Source: Myxococcales bacterium
Lineage (GTDB): Bacteria; Myxococcota_A; Polyangia; Polyangiales; Polyangiaceae
Reading direction: 5' to 3'
Assembly (NCBI GenBank): GCA_016212965.1
Contig: JACRDA010000327.1
Span: forward strand, 1 to 36,528
DNA length: 36,528 nucleotides
A program made the translations under genes and the position numbers. Position 1 is the stretch's first letter; each line of letters opens with the position of its first letter. Shown piece after piece: positions 9,211 through 20,183 of the stretch. Under the pieces are notes generated by a model. That model had not been told where the DNA came from and searched no databases. It worked only from the letters and a program-made list of their open reading frames with translations.

Positions 9211-9951
9211 ATGGCCGCCCACGCCAAGCGCTGGTCCGCGACGCCGCACTCGAGGTCGCTGCGAATCCGCCTCGAAATCCCAGCCGTGCGCACGCGTTCG
9301 GCGGTGTCTAGCTCGCCCTTGCGCCGCTCCAGCCTGAGCGTCGTGCGCGGCGTCGTGCGCACGCTGCCCTGGGTCGGCAAGGGACCGAAGGGCCTGCGCC
9401 GGACCCTGGGCGTGCCGCGCACGGCGCCGCCCCCGCCGAGGCACGCGCACGTGGCGGCTCTGCACCCGATCGCGCCGGCGCCGACGCCGCCCTCCGGGCC
9501 GTCCGTCCACGCGGCGCGCCTGCGCTCCGAGCGACTGCACGACGAGCTCCGGACCCTGGCGCGCGCCTACGGCGTGCGGGCGAGCGTGTTCGTCGCCGAG
9601 GAGCTCGACTCCGAGGCTCGGTTCCACACGATGGGCTACGAGATCGAGCTCTCCGGCCGTGCGCTGCCGCTCCTGCAGAGCTGGTACGGCGGGCTCGCCG
9701 CCGTCGACATGGTGCGCGCCGCCCTCTTGCGGATCGCGGGACACGTGCTGGCGGGCCCGTGCCCGGCGGTGCTCTGCAACCCGTACTCGTCACGCCCCGA
9801 GCAAGTGGGTGACGAGCCCGTCGAGGTGCGCCTGCGCATCGGCCTCTACGAGCACGATCACCCGCTCGACAGCGCCTCGCCCCGCGAGCAGGGGTGCGTG
9901 CGCACCATCTGCGAGCGCCTGGCGGAGCTGGCGGTCTGGCCCCCGGACTGA
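9211..9951 (+). CDS. Hypothetical protein
   Basis: A 246-residue protein that I do not recognise. The start is well supported: AAAGAGGTGA lies 4-13 bases before the ATG, one of the best ribosome binding sites in the window. Residues 1-75 are basic, rich in Arg, Ser and Val, and low in complexity; about 76-95 are Pro/Ala-rich; about 96-246 look like a folded domain with alternating charged and hydrophobic stretches (for example EARFHTMGYEIELSGRALPL and VEVRLRIGLYEHDHPLD). There is no signal peptide, lipobox or membrane helix. It is divergent from the response regulator gene across about 219 bases that must hold both promoters, so shared regulation is possible but not shown. Confidence 0.75.
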   Translation: MAAHAKRWSATPHSRSLRIRLEIPAVRTRSAVSSSPLRRSSLSVVRGVVRTLPWVGKGPKGLRRTLGVPRTAPPPPRHAHVAALHPIAPAPTPPSGPSVHAARLRSERLHDELRTLARAYGVRASVFVAEELDSEARFHTMGYEIELSGRALPLLQSWYGGLAAVDMVRAALLRIAGHVLAGPCPAVLCNPYSSRPEQVGDEPVEVRLRIGLYEHDHPLDSASPREQGCVRTICERLAELAVWPPD

Positions 9952-10075
9952 GCCGCAGGCGGTGCCCCACGCCCCCTCGGCAAACGAGGCGGCGCACGGC
10001 CGCCTTTCCCCTCCCTGCCGGGCTGGGCTATAGGTGAGCCGCCTCGCGGGCCAGCCCGCGACGAGGGCCGACGAC

Positions 10076-10837
10076 ATGGCGCGAGAAGCGGACGAGACGA
10101 GGGACGAGGAGCAAGGCAAGGACGACGTCGAAGACGACGCCGGTGCCAAGGACGAGGCCGACGACGACGAGGCCGCCGGCGAGGAGGGTGCCGACGAGGG
10201 AGCTCCCGACGACGAGCCGGCGGAGCCGCCTCCGGCTCCCGAGCGAGCTGCGTCGAGGCCCCGGCGACGCCCGCCGGCCGCGCCAGCTCCCAAGGGCGGG
10301 ACCTCCACCCGCAACATCGTCATCTTCATCGGCCTCGTGGGCGGGCTCGCCGCCGCGTTCGCCATCGTGGGTCAGATGGGCAGCGGCGGCGCCGGTGCAC
10401 CCTCCGCACGCTACGTGGCGGGCAAGACCTACGACATCGCGCTCACGCTGACGGTGGACGATCTGCGCGAGCTCGGCTGTGCCATGCCGGGCGACGTCGG
10501 CGACCTGCACTGCGCCTTCGAGTCGCAGGCCAACAAGCCCTCGCCGAAGGGCCAGAAGCCCCTCGAGGACGCGACGCTCCTTCAGCCCTACACGACCGTC
10601 GACCAGGCGGGGCAGATCCTCGGAGCCGGGCTGTGGGCGCAGCCGGCGCTCAAGGAGAAGCTCGAGAAGGAGAAGGGGGCGACGCAGAGCCCGCGCTTCA
10701 GCGTCGACTGCAAGTTCGAGGTGAAGGGCATGAGCCAGGACGCCTTCATCCGCTGGCACCAGCGCGACGGTTGGTTGCCCGGCAGCGGCTGGCCCGTCGG
10801 CAAGCTGTCGGACTGCAAGGTCAGCCCCACCAAGTAG
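10076..10837 (+). CDS. Membrane-anchored protein with acidic N-terminal region
   Basis: A 253-residue protein of unknown function. Residues 1-55 are extremely acidic (runs such as DEADDDEAAGEE), followed by a Pro/Arg/Ala stretch to about 80. One predicted membrane helix lies at about 86-108 (NIVIFIGLVGGLAAAFAIVG). The 140-residue remainder has a possible folded domain with four Cys (ELGCAMPGD, DLHCAFES, VDCKFEV, LSDCKVS), compatible with disulfides outside the membrane; the acidic tail would then be cytoplasmic. I use the ATG at 10076, preceded by GAGGGC; a GTG at 10034 is in frame but has no binding site. The sequence TATAGG just upstream could be a -10 element. It converges with the radical SAM operon. 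Confidence 0.8.
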   Translation: MAREADETRDEEQGKDDVEDDAGAKDEADDDEAAGEEGADEGAPDDEPAEPPPAPERAASRPRRRPPAAPAPKGGTSTRNIVIFIGLVGGLAAAFAIVGQMGSGGAGAPSARYVAGKTYDIALTLTVDDLRELGCAMPGDVGDLHCAFESQANKPSPKGQKPLEDATLLQPYTTVDQAGQILGAGLWAQPALKEKLEKEKGATQSPRFSVDCKFEVKGMSQDAFIRWHQRDGWLPGSGWPVGKLSDCKVSPTK

Positions 10838-10851
10838 CGGCGGCCGCCGCT
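10836..10851. terminator. 16-base perfect palindrome between convergent genes
   Basis: A perfect GC-rich palindrome begins one base before the end of the plus-strand stop codon (TAG at 10835-10837) and lies 11 bases from the stop of the minus-strand radical SAM gene. Its position between convergent genes fits a bidirectional transcription terminator. There is no T-run on either side and in such GC-rich DNA palindromes arise by chance, so the call is tentative. Confidence 0.35.
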
Positions 10852-10861
10852 CGGGCGGGCC

Positions 10862-12565
10862 TCATGTCGAGCGCGCGCAGGCGGCCGGGTCGAGCGCCGC
10901 GAAGCCGTGCGCCCGCACCCAGTTGATGTGCACGCCCGCGCACTGCGGACGCACGGCGCAGCCGCCGCAGCGCAGCGCGTGACCGTAGTAGCGCTCCGCC
11001 ACGAAGCGCTCGGTGTAGCGCGCCATGTCGACCCGCCCGTCCGACCCGAGCATCGCCGCGTCGAGGGTGGCGCGCATCGGCCGGGCGCGCGCGCCCACCA
11101 GACACGCCGGCGCGTTCTCGATGGCGGGCCTGCCGGCGGGCACGCCGTCCCCGCACGCCGCGTCGAGCTCGGCCACGAAGTCCTCGAGGTCCACGTCGTG
11201 CGCGCGCGCCTCGGTCACGAGCACGTGGTTCGGCTGCCGCAGCGCGAGCCGCCCGAGCGCGGGCCCGCCCGCCCGCGCGAGATCGAGCGCGAAGGGCGCG
11301 GTGTCGCGCCGCAGCTCGAGCAGGACCTCGAAGGGCGCGTCGATGGCGAGCAGCTCCCGGGCGCGCGCCGCATCGCGCGCGTGCACCCGACGCACCGGCC
11401 GGCCCGCCAGGCGCACCTCGCCCGCGACGTCGCGCTCGAGCCGCTCGGCGAGGCCGGTCGTGCGCTCGAGCTCGAGCTCGAGCTCCTCCGCGCCGAGCTC
11501 GCTCGCCACCGCGGCCGCCTGGACCACGTCCGGCGCGACGATCCACGCGCGCGTGGCCTGCGGCAGCGACGCCGACTTCGGGAGCGGCGCCACCACGCGC
11601 ACGCGCTCGAGGTGCGGGGCGCGCGCCTCCTGCACCACGCCCTCGAGCCCGTCGCACAGCTGCTCGAGGTAGCAGCGCCGGCAGCGCTCGGGCTCGCGGC
11701 AGTCGAGCTTCTTGCCGAACGCGAGGTAGCGGTCGAACTCCTCGCGCCGCCCGCGCACCTCGTCGTGGAGCTTGTACGGGTCCTGGATGAGCTCCTCGAA
11801 GCCCTCGGCGAAGGCCGGCGGAAAGCGGTTCAGCCACAGGTGCACGTCGGGCCGCAGCGAGTAGGCGAAGGCGCGCTGCAGGTGCTCGAGGTTGCCCTCG
11901 AGGTCGTAGAACAGGTGCTCGCGCGCGCTGCCCCAGGCGGCGCCGAAGGGAATGACCTGCAGGAGATCGAACTCCTTCACGCCCCAGCCGATGAAGGTCT
12001 CGAGCATGTCGGCGAGGTGCGCGACGTTGAGCTTGTTGATGACGATGTCGACGTTGACGATGAAGCGCGCGGAGGCGAGCGCCGCGCGCAGCCCCGCCGT
12101 CTCCTCCTCGAAGGCGCCCGGCGTGCCGACGAGCGCGTCGTGGAGCTTCGCGGTGTGCCCGTGCAAGGAGAAGGTGATCTCGTGCAGGCCCGCCTCGGCC
12201 GCGCCGGCGAGGAACTCCGGGTAGGCGAACATGCGGCCGTTCGTCACGGTCTGGATCTTGGGGTAGCCGGCGCGCTGCCCGAGCCGCACGAAGTCGAGGA
12301 AGTTGGGGTGCATGGTGGGCTCGCCGCCCGACAGGATGAGCCGCTCGGCGCCGCGCCTCCGCCCCGCGACGATCTGCGCCTTGATGGCGTCGACCGCGCG
12401 CATCGTCCCGTTGTGCGCCTCGGTGTCGAGGCAGAAGATGCAGTGGTTGTTGCAGTCGTGCGTGAGGCGCACCCAGTTGCGCTTCTCGTGCGCGGCCTCC
12501 TCGTGCGAGAGGACACGCAGTTGGCGCGCCGCTCCCGAGGCGCGCGCGGCTCCGTGCTCCGTCAT
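10862..12565 (-). CDS. Radical SAM protein with two auxiliary C-X2-C-X5-C motifs
   Basis: A 567-residue radical SAM enzyme. The cluster-binding motif C38-NNH-C42-IF-C45 is followed by SGGEPTMHP and the strand SLHG, all typical of the SAM-cleaving barrel (about 30-260). After the barrel come C289, C295, C298 and C304 (CRRCYLEQLC core), resembling the SPASM/twitch region that binds an auxiliary Fe-S cluster. A region of about 230 residues that I cannot assign follows, and a second motif CGGCAVRPQC at 533-542 closes the protein. The ATG overlaps the stop of the upstream radical SAM/methyltransferase gene in ATGA, so translation is probably coupled. The two barrels resemble each other (SLHG, NVAHL), suggesting ancient paralogy. 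Substrate unknown; peptide modification is one possibility. Confidence 0.9.
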   Translation of the reverse strand: MTEHGAARASGAARQLRVLSHEEAAHEKRNWVRLTHDCNNHCIFCLDTEAHNGTMRAVDAIKAQIVAGRRRGAERLILSGGEPTMHPNFLDFVRLGQRAGYPKIQTVTNGRMFAYPEFLAGAAEAGLHEITFSLHGHTAKLHDALVGTPGAFEEETAGLRAALASARFIVNVDIVINKLNVAHLADMLETFIGWGVKEFDLLQVIPFGAAWGSAREHLFYDLEGNLEHLQRAFAYSLRPDVHLWLNRFPPAFAEGFEELIQDPYKLHDEVRGRREEFDRYLAFGKKLDCREPERCRRCYLEQLCDGLEGVVQEARAPHLERVRVVAPLPKSASLPQATRAWIVAPDVVQAAAVASELGAEELELELERTTGLAERLERDVAGEVRLAGRPVRRVHARDAARARELLAIDAPFEVLLELRRDTAPFALDLARAGGPALGRLALRQPNHVLVTEARAHDVDLEDFVAELDAACGDGVPAGRPAIENAPACLVGARARPMRATLDAAMLGSDGRVDMARYTERFVAERYYGHALRCGGCAVRPQCAGVHINWVRAHGFAALDPAACARST

Positions 12566-14493
12566 GCCGTCACCTCGATCCCGCGCGGCGTTCCCTCGCG
12601 CGCGGCGCGTTCATGCTCCTGGTCCTCACGAGTCTTGCTCGCGCCCGGCGCGATCACCGGCCCGGCGAGGCGCTCGTAGCGCAGCAGCCACTGGTTCGAG
12701 CCGCCCGGCGCGACGTCGCGTCGCTCGCACAGCCGGAGCGGCAGGTCCCTGCAGAGCGCGCTCGCGGCCTCGGCACCGTCGTTGCGGTAGTGCTCGAAGC
12801 CGGCCGCCGCTGCGCGCTCGGCGCGCTCGGCGGCGTCGCGCTGCCGCACGAGCCCGAAGGCGACGTTGTCGACGACGGTGAGCGTGCCGCCCGGGCGCAA
12901 GAGGGCGAGCGCGCGCGCCAGCGCCCGCGCCGGGCTCGCGAGGTGGTTCCAGCTGCGCAGCACGAGCACGTGATCGAAGCTTCCGAGCGCCGGGTCGAGC
13001 TCCTCGCCGCTGCCCACGACGAAGCGCGCGAAGGCGAAGCGCCGCCCCAGCGCCGCGAGCCGGGCCGCGTCGGGGTCGACGCCGGTGTAGGCGACCTCGC
13101 CCCGCTCCGCGCGCGGCCGCAGCGCCTCGAGGTAGCGCCCTTCGCCGCAGCCGAGGTCGAGCACGCGCCCCGCGAGCTCGCCCAGGATCGCCACGAGGCG
13201 CGCGTCGTCGCGCGCGAACACCTCGCCGCGCTCGAGCTCGAAGGCGCCGGTGCAGGCGCCGCGCACAGCGCAGCTCGTGCACTCGCGCGCCGGCCGCAGC
13301 GGCGCGAAGTCGCGCGCGAAGTCGTCGGGCGCGACCTTGCTCGACACGTCGAGGTACACCTGCCCGAGCGCCTTCGCGGCGGCGATCTCGCGGTCGGTGA
13401 AGTCCCGGCTCTTCGTGCGCACCAGGCGCAGCCGGTCGCGCAGGCGCAGGAACAGCGTGCGGCCGTGATCGTAAGGGCTCGTGCCGTCCAGCCGCACCGG
13501 GCACGGCGCCCCCCGAGCCCAGGCGAGGTCCCGCTCGGGCACGTAGTGGAAGGAGTTCGGGCGCGGTCGGCTCGTGCACGGCGTGAGCGCGGGCGCACCG
13601 CGGCGCTCGTGGTAGCCGCGGTAGAGGCCCGGACACGGTCCGCGCAGGGCGCAGCCCCGACACGGCTCGAGGTGCACCTTGTCCACGTCGTCCACCGGGA
13701 CGAAGTCGTCCTCGTCCACCTCGACCATGCTGGCAAAGTCGTGCGTCTTGAGGTCGTCGTAGAGCTCTTCGAGACCGGGCAGGAGGCAGAAGGGGATGCC
13801 GTCGTGCGCGAAGCGCGGGCCGGAGCCCTCGGCCGCTCGCCGGGCTTGGCCGTGAGCGATGGCCGCCACGACGGCGCGCGCGCAGGCCTCCACGTCCGGC
13901 ACCACCGTCTCGAACGCCGCCGCTGCCGCCCCCTTCGGCTGGGTCATGGAGAACTTGAGCGTCAGCTCGGGGTAGCCCGCGAGCCGGTCCACGAGCGGGA
14001 CGAGGTGCGCGACGTTCTGGCGCGTGACCACGCAGTTCACGGTGAAGTCGGGCACGCGCCCGTGCACGAGCCCGACGGCGCTGACCGCGCGCTCGAAGGT
14101 GTCGGCGCGCGTGAGCGAGGCGTGGACGCGCGCCGTGCCGCCGTGCAGCGACATGTACACGTAGCGCAGGCGGCTCTGCTCCACGAGCTCGTCCACGATC
14201 TCCGGGTACGAGAGCAAGAGCCCGTTGGTCACGAGGCCGAGGTCCATGCCGCACGTGGCCACGAGGCGCGCCCAGGCCCGGAGCTCCGGTCGGCGCGTGG
14301 GCTCGCCGCCCGACAGCACGGTCATCGTGTAGCCGAGCGCCGCGGCGCGCTCGATCTTCCTGCGCACCCGGGCGTCGGTGTCGTCGAGCTCGCGCACGTC
14401 GGCCGTGTGGCAGAAGGTGCAGTGCTCGTTGCACCCGTAGCCGACTTTGACGAGCGCCTTCACTTCCCGTGATGGTAGCGAAAAATCGCCCAC
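12562..14493 (-). CDS. Radical SAM protein fused to a SAM-dependent methyltransferase
   Basis: A 643-residue fusion. Residues 1-250 are a radical SAM barrel with C21-NEH-C25-TF-C28, LSGGEPTRRPE and MSLHGGTARVH. Two further motifs with identical spacing, CRGCALRGPC (278-287) and CTSCAVRGAC (405-414), probably bind auxiliary clusters. From about 438 a class I methyltransferase follows, with VLDLGCGEGRYLEAL as the SAM-binding loop, then TGVDPDAARLAALG and a late LLRPGGTLTVVDN block. It is the first gene of a two-gene operon and its TGA overlaps the next ATG. I start at the GTG at 14493, 20 codons before the first cluster Cys; a GTG at 14559 would add 22 residues that look non-coding. A substrate modified at carbon by one domain and methylated by the other is an inference. 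Confidence 0.9.
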   Translation of the reverse strand: MGDFSLPSREVKALVKVGYGCNEHCTFCHTADVRELDDTDARVRRKIERAAALGYTMTVLSGGEPTRRPELRAWARLVATCGMDLGLVTNGLLLSYPEIVDELVEQSRLRYVYMSLHGGTARVHASLTRADTFERAVSAVGLVHGRVPDFTVNCVVTRQNVAHLVPLVDRLAGYPELTLKFSMTQPKGAAAAAFETVVPDVEACARAVVAAIAHGQARRAAEGSGPRFAHDGIPFCLLPGLEELYDDLKTHDFASMVEVDEDDFVPVDDVDKVHLEPCRGCALRGPCPGLYRGYHERRGAPALTPCTSRPRPNSFHYVPERDLAWARGAPCPVRLDGTSPYDHGRTLFLRLRDRLRLVRTKSRDFTDREIAAAKALGQVYLDVSSKVAPDDFARDFAPLRPARECTSCAVRGACTGAFELERGEVFARDDARLVAILGELAGRVLDLGCGEGRYLEALRPRAERGEVAYTGVDPDAARLAALGRRFAFARFVVGSGEELDPALGSFDHVLVLRSWNHLASPARALARALALLRPGGTLTVVDNVAFGLVRQRDAAERAERAAAAGFEHYRNDGAEAASALCRDLPLRLCERRDVAPGGSNQWLLRYERLAGPVIAPGASKTREDQEHERAAREGTPRGIEVTA

Positions 14494-14580
14494 GCGCCGG
14501 GTCTTCCGGACGAGGGCCCCGCGTCCGTGCCCGCGGGTCGGGTGTGCCCGCCCCGGCACGTGGTGCTAAGGCACGGGGCC

Positions 14581-15120
14581 ATGGCGGAACGCGAGTACTA
14601 CTCGGGCAAGCTGCTCTACCCGGCGATCGGCGTCCTCGCGGTCCTGTCCGCGCTGTTCGGCCTGTTCGTGCTGCCGCGTCTCGGCCCCGAGAACCCTCTG
14701 GTGGCGAAGCCGGCGCCCGACTTCACGCTGCCCGTCGTCGCGAACGGCGACCCGGGTGCGCGCGTGCGCCTGAGCGATCTGCGCGACCGGGTGGTGGTGC
14801 TCGACTTCTGGACCACGACCTGCGGCCCCTGCACGAAGCAGGCGTCGATCCTCGACCGGCTGGCGCGCAAGTACCCGAGCGACCTCACGGTGGTCGGCGT
14901 GAACCTCGAGGACACGAGCGACGACGTGGCCGCCTACGTGCACGACCACGGCCTTGGCTACCCGATGGTGAGTGACGAGTACGGCGACACGGGCCAGGGC
15001 TACGGCGTCAAGCGCCTGCCCACGCTCGTCGTCGTCGACAGGACGGGCAGGGTGGCAGCCGTTCACGAGGGCGTGACGACCGAGCCGATGCTCGAGAGCG
15101 AGCTGCGGTCGGTCCTGTAG
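14581..15120 (+). CDS. Membrane-anchored thioredoxin-like (TlpA/ResA-type) protein
   Basis: A 179-residue redox protein. A short N-terminal stretch is followed by one membrane helix at about 11-32 (LYPAIGVLAVLSALFGLFVL), placing the rest on the outer face of the cytoplasmic membrane. The AhpC/TSA-like thioredoxin domain starts with APDFTLPVV, contains DFWTTTCGPCTK with the CGPC active site, and ends with the cis-Pro segment RLPTLVVVDRTGRV. This is the architecture of ResA/TlpA proteins that reduce disulfides, for example in cytochrome c maturation, but nothing nearby identifies its client. It is divergent from the radical SAM operon (87 bases apart) and 50 bases upstream of the kinase gene. 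In-frame codons upstream of the ATG carry no membrane or family sequence. Confidence 0.92.
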   Translation: MAEREYYSGKLLYPAIGVLAVLSALFGLFVLPRLGPENPLVAKPAPDFTLPVVANGDPGARVRLSDLRDRVVVLDFWTTTCGPCTKQASILDRLARKYPSDLTVVGVNLEDTSDDVAAYVHDHGLGYPMVSDEYGDTGQGYGVKRLPTLVVVDRTGRVAAVHEGVTTEPMLESELRSVL

Positions 15121-15170
15121 CGGAGCACGTCGCCCGGCGCCGCGGGCGCGGTTGGACTACACTGCTGCGC

Positions 15171-16508
<1,338 letters not shown>

Positions 16509-16520
16509 GGCTCGAGCGAC

Positions 16521-16535
16521 CCGCGGTCTCCGCGG
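16521..16535. terminator. Inverted repeat between convergent genes
   Basis: CCGCGG, a three-base spacer and CCGCGG form a short perfect hairpin in the 34-base gap between the kinase stop and the stop of the convergent MBL-fold gene. The location suits a shared terminator. No T-run follows on either strand, so this rests on position and symmetry only. Confidence 0.3.
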
Positions 16536-16542
16536 CCGGGCG

Positions 16543-17667
<1,125 letters not shown>

Positions 17668-17726
17668 CGGCAAAGCCTAGCGCGCCGCCCGGCCACGGCC
17701 AGCCCACGCCGGGCCGCCGCCCGACC

Positions 17727-18872
17727 TCAGCGATCGATCTCGGGCGCGACCACGTCGAGGCTCGCGATGAGCGCCACGAGGTCGGCCACGAACAGGCCGG
17801 GGCTCTTGGCCTCGATGATGCTCATGGCGTTGAAGCTCCCGGTGCGGAAGCGCACGCGGTAGGGCTCGGTCGCGCCCTTGCCGATGACGTAGCAGCCCAT
17901 GTCGCCGCGCGCGCTCTCGACGCGCGCGTAGGCCTCGCCGTCGGGCTTCATCTTCTTCGGCAGCTTGCCGACGATGTCGTCCTCGGGGTGCTCGTCGATC
18001 TTGTCGAGGCACTGGCGCAAGAGGCGGCTCGACTCGCGGCACTCGACGACGCGCACCCAGAAGCGGTCCCAGCAGTCGCCCACGGTGCCGACCTCGCCCT
18101 TGCCCACCGGCACGTCGAACTCGAGCTCGGGGTAGACGCCGTAGCGATCCTCCTTGCGCAGATCCCATGCGACCCCGCTGGCGCGCAGGTTCGGCCCCAC
18201 GAGGCCCCAGTCGACGGCCTCCTCGCCGGTGATGATCGCGACGTTGGCGAGGCGCCGGACGAAGATCTCGTTGTAGGTGATGAGCCGGTCGAACTCCTCC
18301 ATGGCCGGGTCGAAGCGGTCGAGCCAGGCGAGCGCCTTGTCGCGCCAACCCTTCGGTAGATCGAAGCTGACGCCGCCGATGCGGTGGTAGTTGAAGGTCA
18401 GGCGCGCGCCGCACAGCTCTTCCACGAGGTCGTTCGCGCGCTCGCGCTCGCGCAGTGCCCAGGGGAAGGGCGTGATGGCGCCGATGTCCATCGCGGTGCA
18501 GCCGAGCGCGACCATGTGGCTCGCGATGCGGTTCAGCTCGCACGAGATGGCGCGGAGGTACTGGGCGCGCTTCGGCACCTCGACGTCCATGAGCTTCTCG
18601 CACGCCGTCGCCCAGCACTCGTTGGCGAACATGGCCGCCACGTAGTCCACGCGATCGGTGTAGGGCATGAAGCCCGGGTAGGTGTTGCGCTCGCCGATCT
18701 TCTCGATGGCGCGGTGCAGGTAGCCCACCTCGGGCGTCGCCTTGCGGAGGATCTCGCCGTCCGACTTCAGGACGAAGCGCAAGACGCCGTGGGTCGACGG
18801 GTGGTGAGGACCCATGTTGAGGGTCATCTCCTCGTCCATCGCGTTGTCGTTCTGCAGCACCACTTCGGTCAT
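17727..18872 (-). CDS. nuoD: NADH-quinone oxidoreductase subunit D
   Basis: A 381-residue complex I subunit of the 49-kDa family, part of the peripheral arm at the quinone-binding site. Clear signatures are [17 protein letters not shown] near the N-terminus, with the quinone-pocket His, then [38 protein letters not shown] and the conserved C-terminus FNAMSIIE through DVVAPEIDR. Length is near the usual 380-400. GAGGCGAAG precedes the ATG as ribosome binding site. It follows nuoC after 19 bases and is the last nuo gene in this cluster; nuoE and later genes are not in the window. Confidence 0.97.
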   Translation of the reverse strand: MTEVVLQNDNAMDEEMTLNMGPHHPSTHGVLRFVLKSDGEILRKATPEVGYLHRAIEKIGERNTYPGFMPYTDRVDYVAAMFANECWATACEKLMDVEVPKRAQYLRAISCELNRIASHMVALGCTAMDIGAITPFPWALRERERANDLVEELCGARLTFNYHRIGGVSFDLPKGWRDKALAWLDRFDPAMEEFDRLITYNEIFVRRLANVAIITGEEAVDWGLVGPNLRASGVAWDLRKEDRYGVYPELEFDVPVGKGEVGTVGDCWDRFWVRVVECRESSRLLRQCLDKIDEHPEDDIVGKLPKKMKPDGEAYARVESARGDMGCYVIGKGATEPYRVRFRTGSFNAMSIIEAKSPGLFVADLVALIASLDVVAPEIDR

Positions 18873-18891
18873 GACTTCGCCTCGCCGCCGA

Positions 18892-19500
18892 TCAGGCCTT
18901 GGCCGCCTCGGGCTCCTTGTCCTTGCCCGCCGCCGCGGTCGCCGCCGCGCTCGCCGCCGCGGCCGCCGCGTTGGCCGCCGCCTTGATGCCGAAGAGCTCC
19001 ACCGGGTTCGGCCGCACGGTCGGGATCCCGTGGTAGTGCTCCTTCTCGACGTAGTCCTTGCGCAGCGGGTGCCCCTCCCAGTCCTCGGGCATGAGCAGGC
19101 GCCGCAAGTCCGGGTGCCCCTCGAAGACGACGCCGAGCAAGTCGTAGCACTCGCGCTCCTGCCAGTTGGCGACCGACCACACGTCGACCACGCTCGGCAG
19201 CGTCGGCGCGCCGCGGTCGCAGAGCGCCTTCATCACGATGCGGTGCCGGTGGCGCAGCGAGTACACGTGGTAGACGACCGCGATGCGGTTGTCCTTGGGC
19301 CAGTCGACACCGGTCACGCACTCGAGGTACTCGCAGTGCAGCTCCGGCTCGTCGCGCAGGAAGCGCCCCACGTCGGCCACGCGCGGCGGCGCGACCTCGA
19401 ACCAGGCGTCCTTGTCGCCGCCCTTGGCCTCGTGGAAGTCGCGCACCACGTCGGCGCCGAACTGGCTCTCGAGCTTCTGGAAGATCGCCTGCGCCTGCAT
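18892..19500 (-). CDS. nuoC: NADH-quinone oxidoreductase subunit C
   Basis: A 202-residue complex I subunit (30-kDa family), in the peripheral arm next to NuoD and NuoB. Conserved blocks are [39 protein letters not shown] and [16 protein letters not shown] followed by GHPLRKDY, the family signature. The C-terminus carries an unusual Ala-rich tail of about 30 residues ([19 protein letters not shown]). The ATG at 19500 has GAGGTGAC directly upstream; an in-frame codon 33 bases earlier lacks support. It is 105 bases downstream of nuoB and 19 bases upstream of nuoD. Confidence 0.96.
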   Translation of the reverse strand: MQAQAIFQKLESQFGADVVRDFHEAKGGDKDAWFEVAPPRVADVGRFLRDEPELHCEYLECVTGVDWPKDNRIAVVYHVYSLRHRHRIVMKALCDRGAPTLPSVVDVWSVANWQERECYDLLGVVFEGHPDLRRLLMPEDWEGHPLRKDYVEKEHYHGIPTVRPNPVELFGIKAAANAAAAAASAAATAAAGKDKEPEAAKA

Positions 19501-19605
19501 GTCACCTCGCCGGGCGGGTCCGAGACCGCGCACCGCTCCGTTGTCGCTCGTCCCTCGCCCCCCGCACCCGCCGCCCGAGCGCGCCCGACGGGCGGGCGCC
19601 CTCCG

Positions 19606-20154
19606 TCACGCCACGCCGTAGCGGTTCTGGAGGTAGCGCTCGTGCTTGATCTTCTCCTGGATCTTGAGCAGCCCCTCGAGCAGCGCCTCGGGTCGCGGCG
19701 GGCAACCGGGAATGTACACGTCGACCGGGATGATCTGGTCGACGCCCTTGCACACCGAGTAGGCGTACTGGAACAGCCCGCCGCAGTTCGCGCAGCTCCC
19801 CATCGAGATCACGTAGCGCGGCTCGCTCATCTGGTCGTAGAGGCGCCGCACGCGCAGGGCCATCTTGTAGGTGAGCGTGCCGGCGATGATGAAGAGATCG
19901 CTCGAGCGCGGGCTCGGGCGCGGCGGCGCGCCGAAGCGCTCGAAGTCGCCGCGCGGCCCGCCGGTCTGCATGAGCTCGATGGCGCAGCACGCCAGGCCGA
20001 AGAGCATGTACCAGATGCTGTTGGCGCGGCTCCAGTTGACGACCCAGTTGATCGCCTCGTCGACCCGGGTCTGGATGACGGTGCCCCCCTCCTTGCCGAC
20101 GTCGGCGGCGCCGTACCCCGCGGGGCGCGCCATCAGGTTCAACTTGCCTTCCAT
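19606..20154 (-). CDS. nuoB: NADH-quinone oxidoreductase subunit B
   Basis: A 182-residue complex I subunit (PSST family) that carries Fe-S cluster N2, the last electron carrier before quinone. The four N2 ligands are visible: C56 and C57 in [11 protein letters not shown]121 in SMGSCANC and C151 in [11 protein letters not shown]. The segment [17 protein letters not shown] is also typical. The ATG at 20154 has GGAG eight bases upstream. It lies 29 bases downstream of nuoA. The frame stays open far upstream, but that DNA belongs to nuoA and the next gene in other frames. Confidence 0.97.
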   Translation of the reverse strand: MEGKLNLMARPAGYGAADVGKEGGTVIQTRVDEAINWVVNWSRANSIWYMLFGLACCAIELMQTGGPRGDFERFGAPPRPSPRSSDLFIIAGTLTYKMALRVRRLYDQMSEPRYVISMGSCANCGGLFQYAYSVCKGVDQIIPVDVYIPGCPPRPEALLEGLLKIQEKIKHERYLQNRYGVA

Positions 20155-20183
20155 GTTCGCTCCAGGCCGCCCGCGGGATCCGC

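Noticed and set aside
8350..9744. A longer 464-codon version of the response regulator
   Set aside because: The receiver fold begins at the ATG at 8991; the upstream extension overlaps a plus-strand gene with a strong ribosome binding site.
12613..14472. Plus-strand frame of 619 codons opposite the radical SAM-methyltransferase gene
   Set aside because: Antisense shadow from high third-position GC; no recognisable protein features.
10838..14580. Search for a small peptide gene serving as radical SAM substrate
   Set aside because: The two gaps flanking the operon are 24 and 87 bases, and neither holds a plausible peptide with a ribosome binding site.
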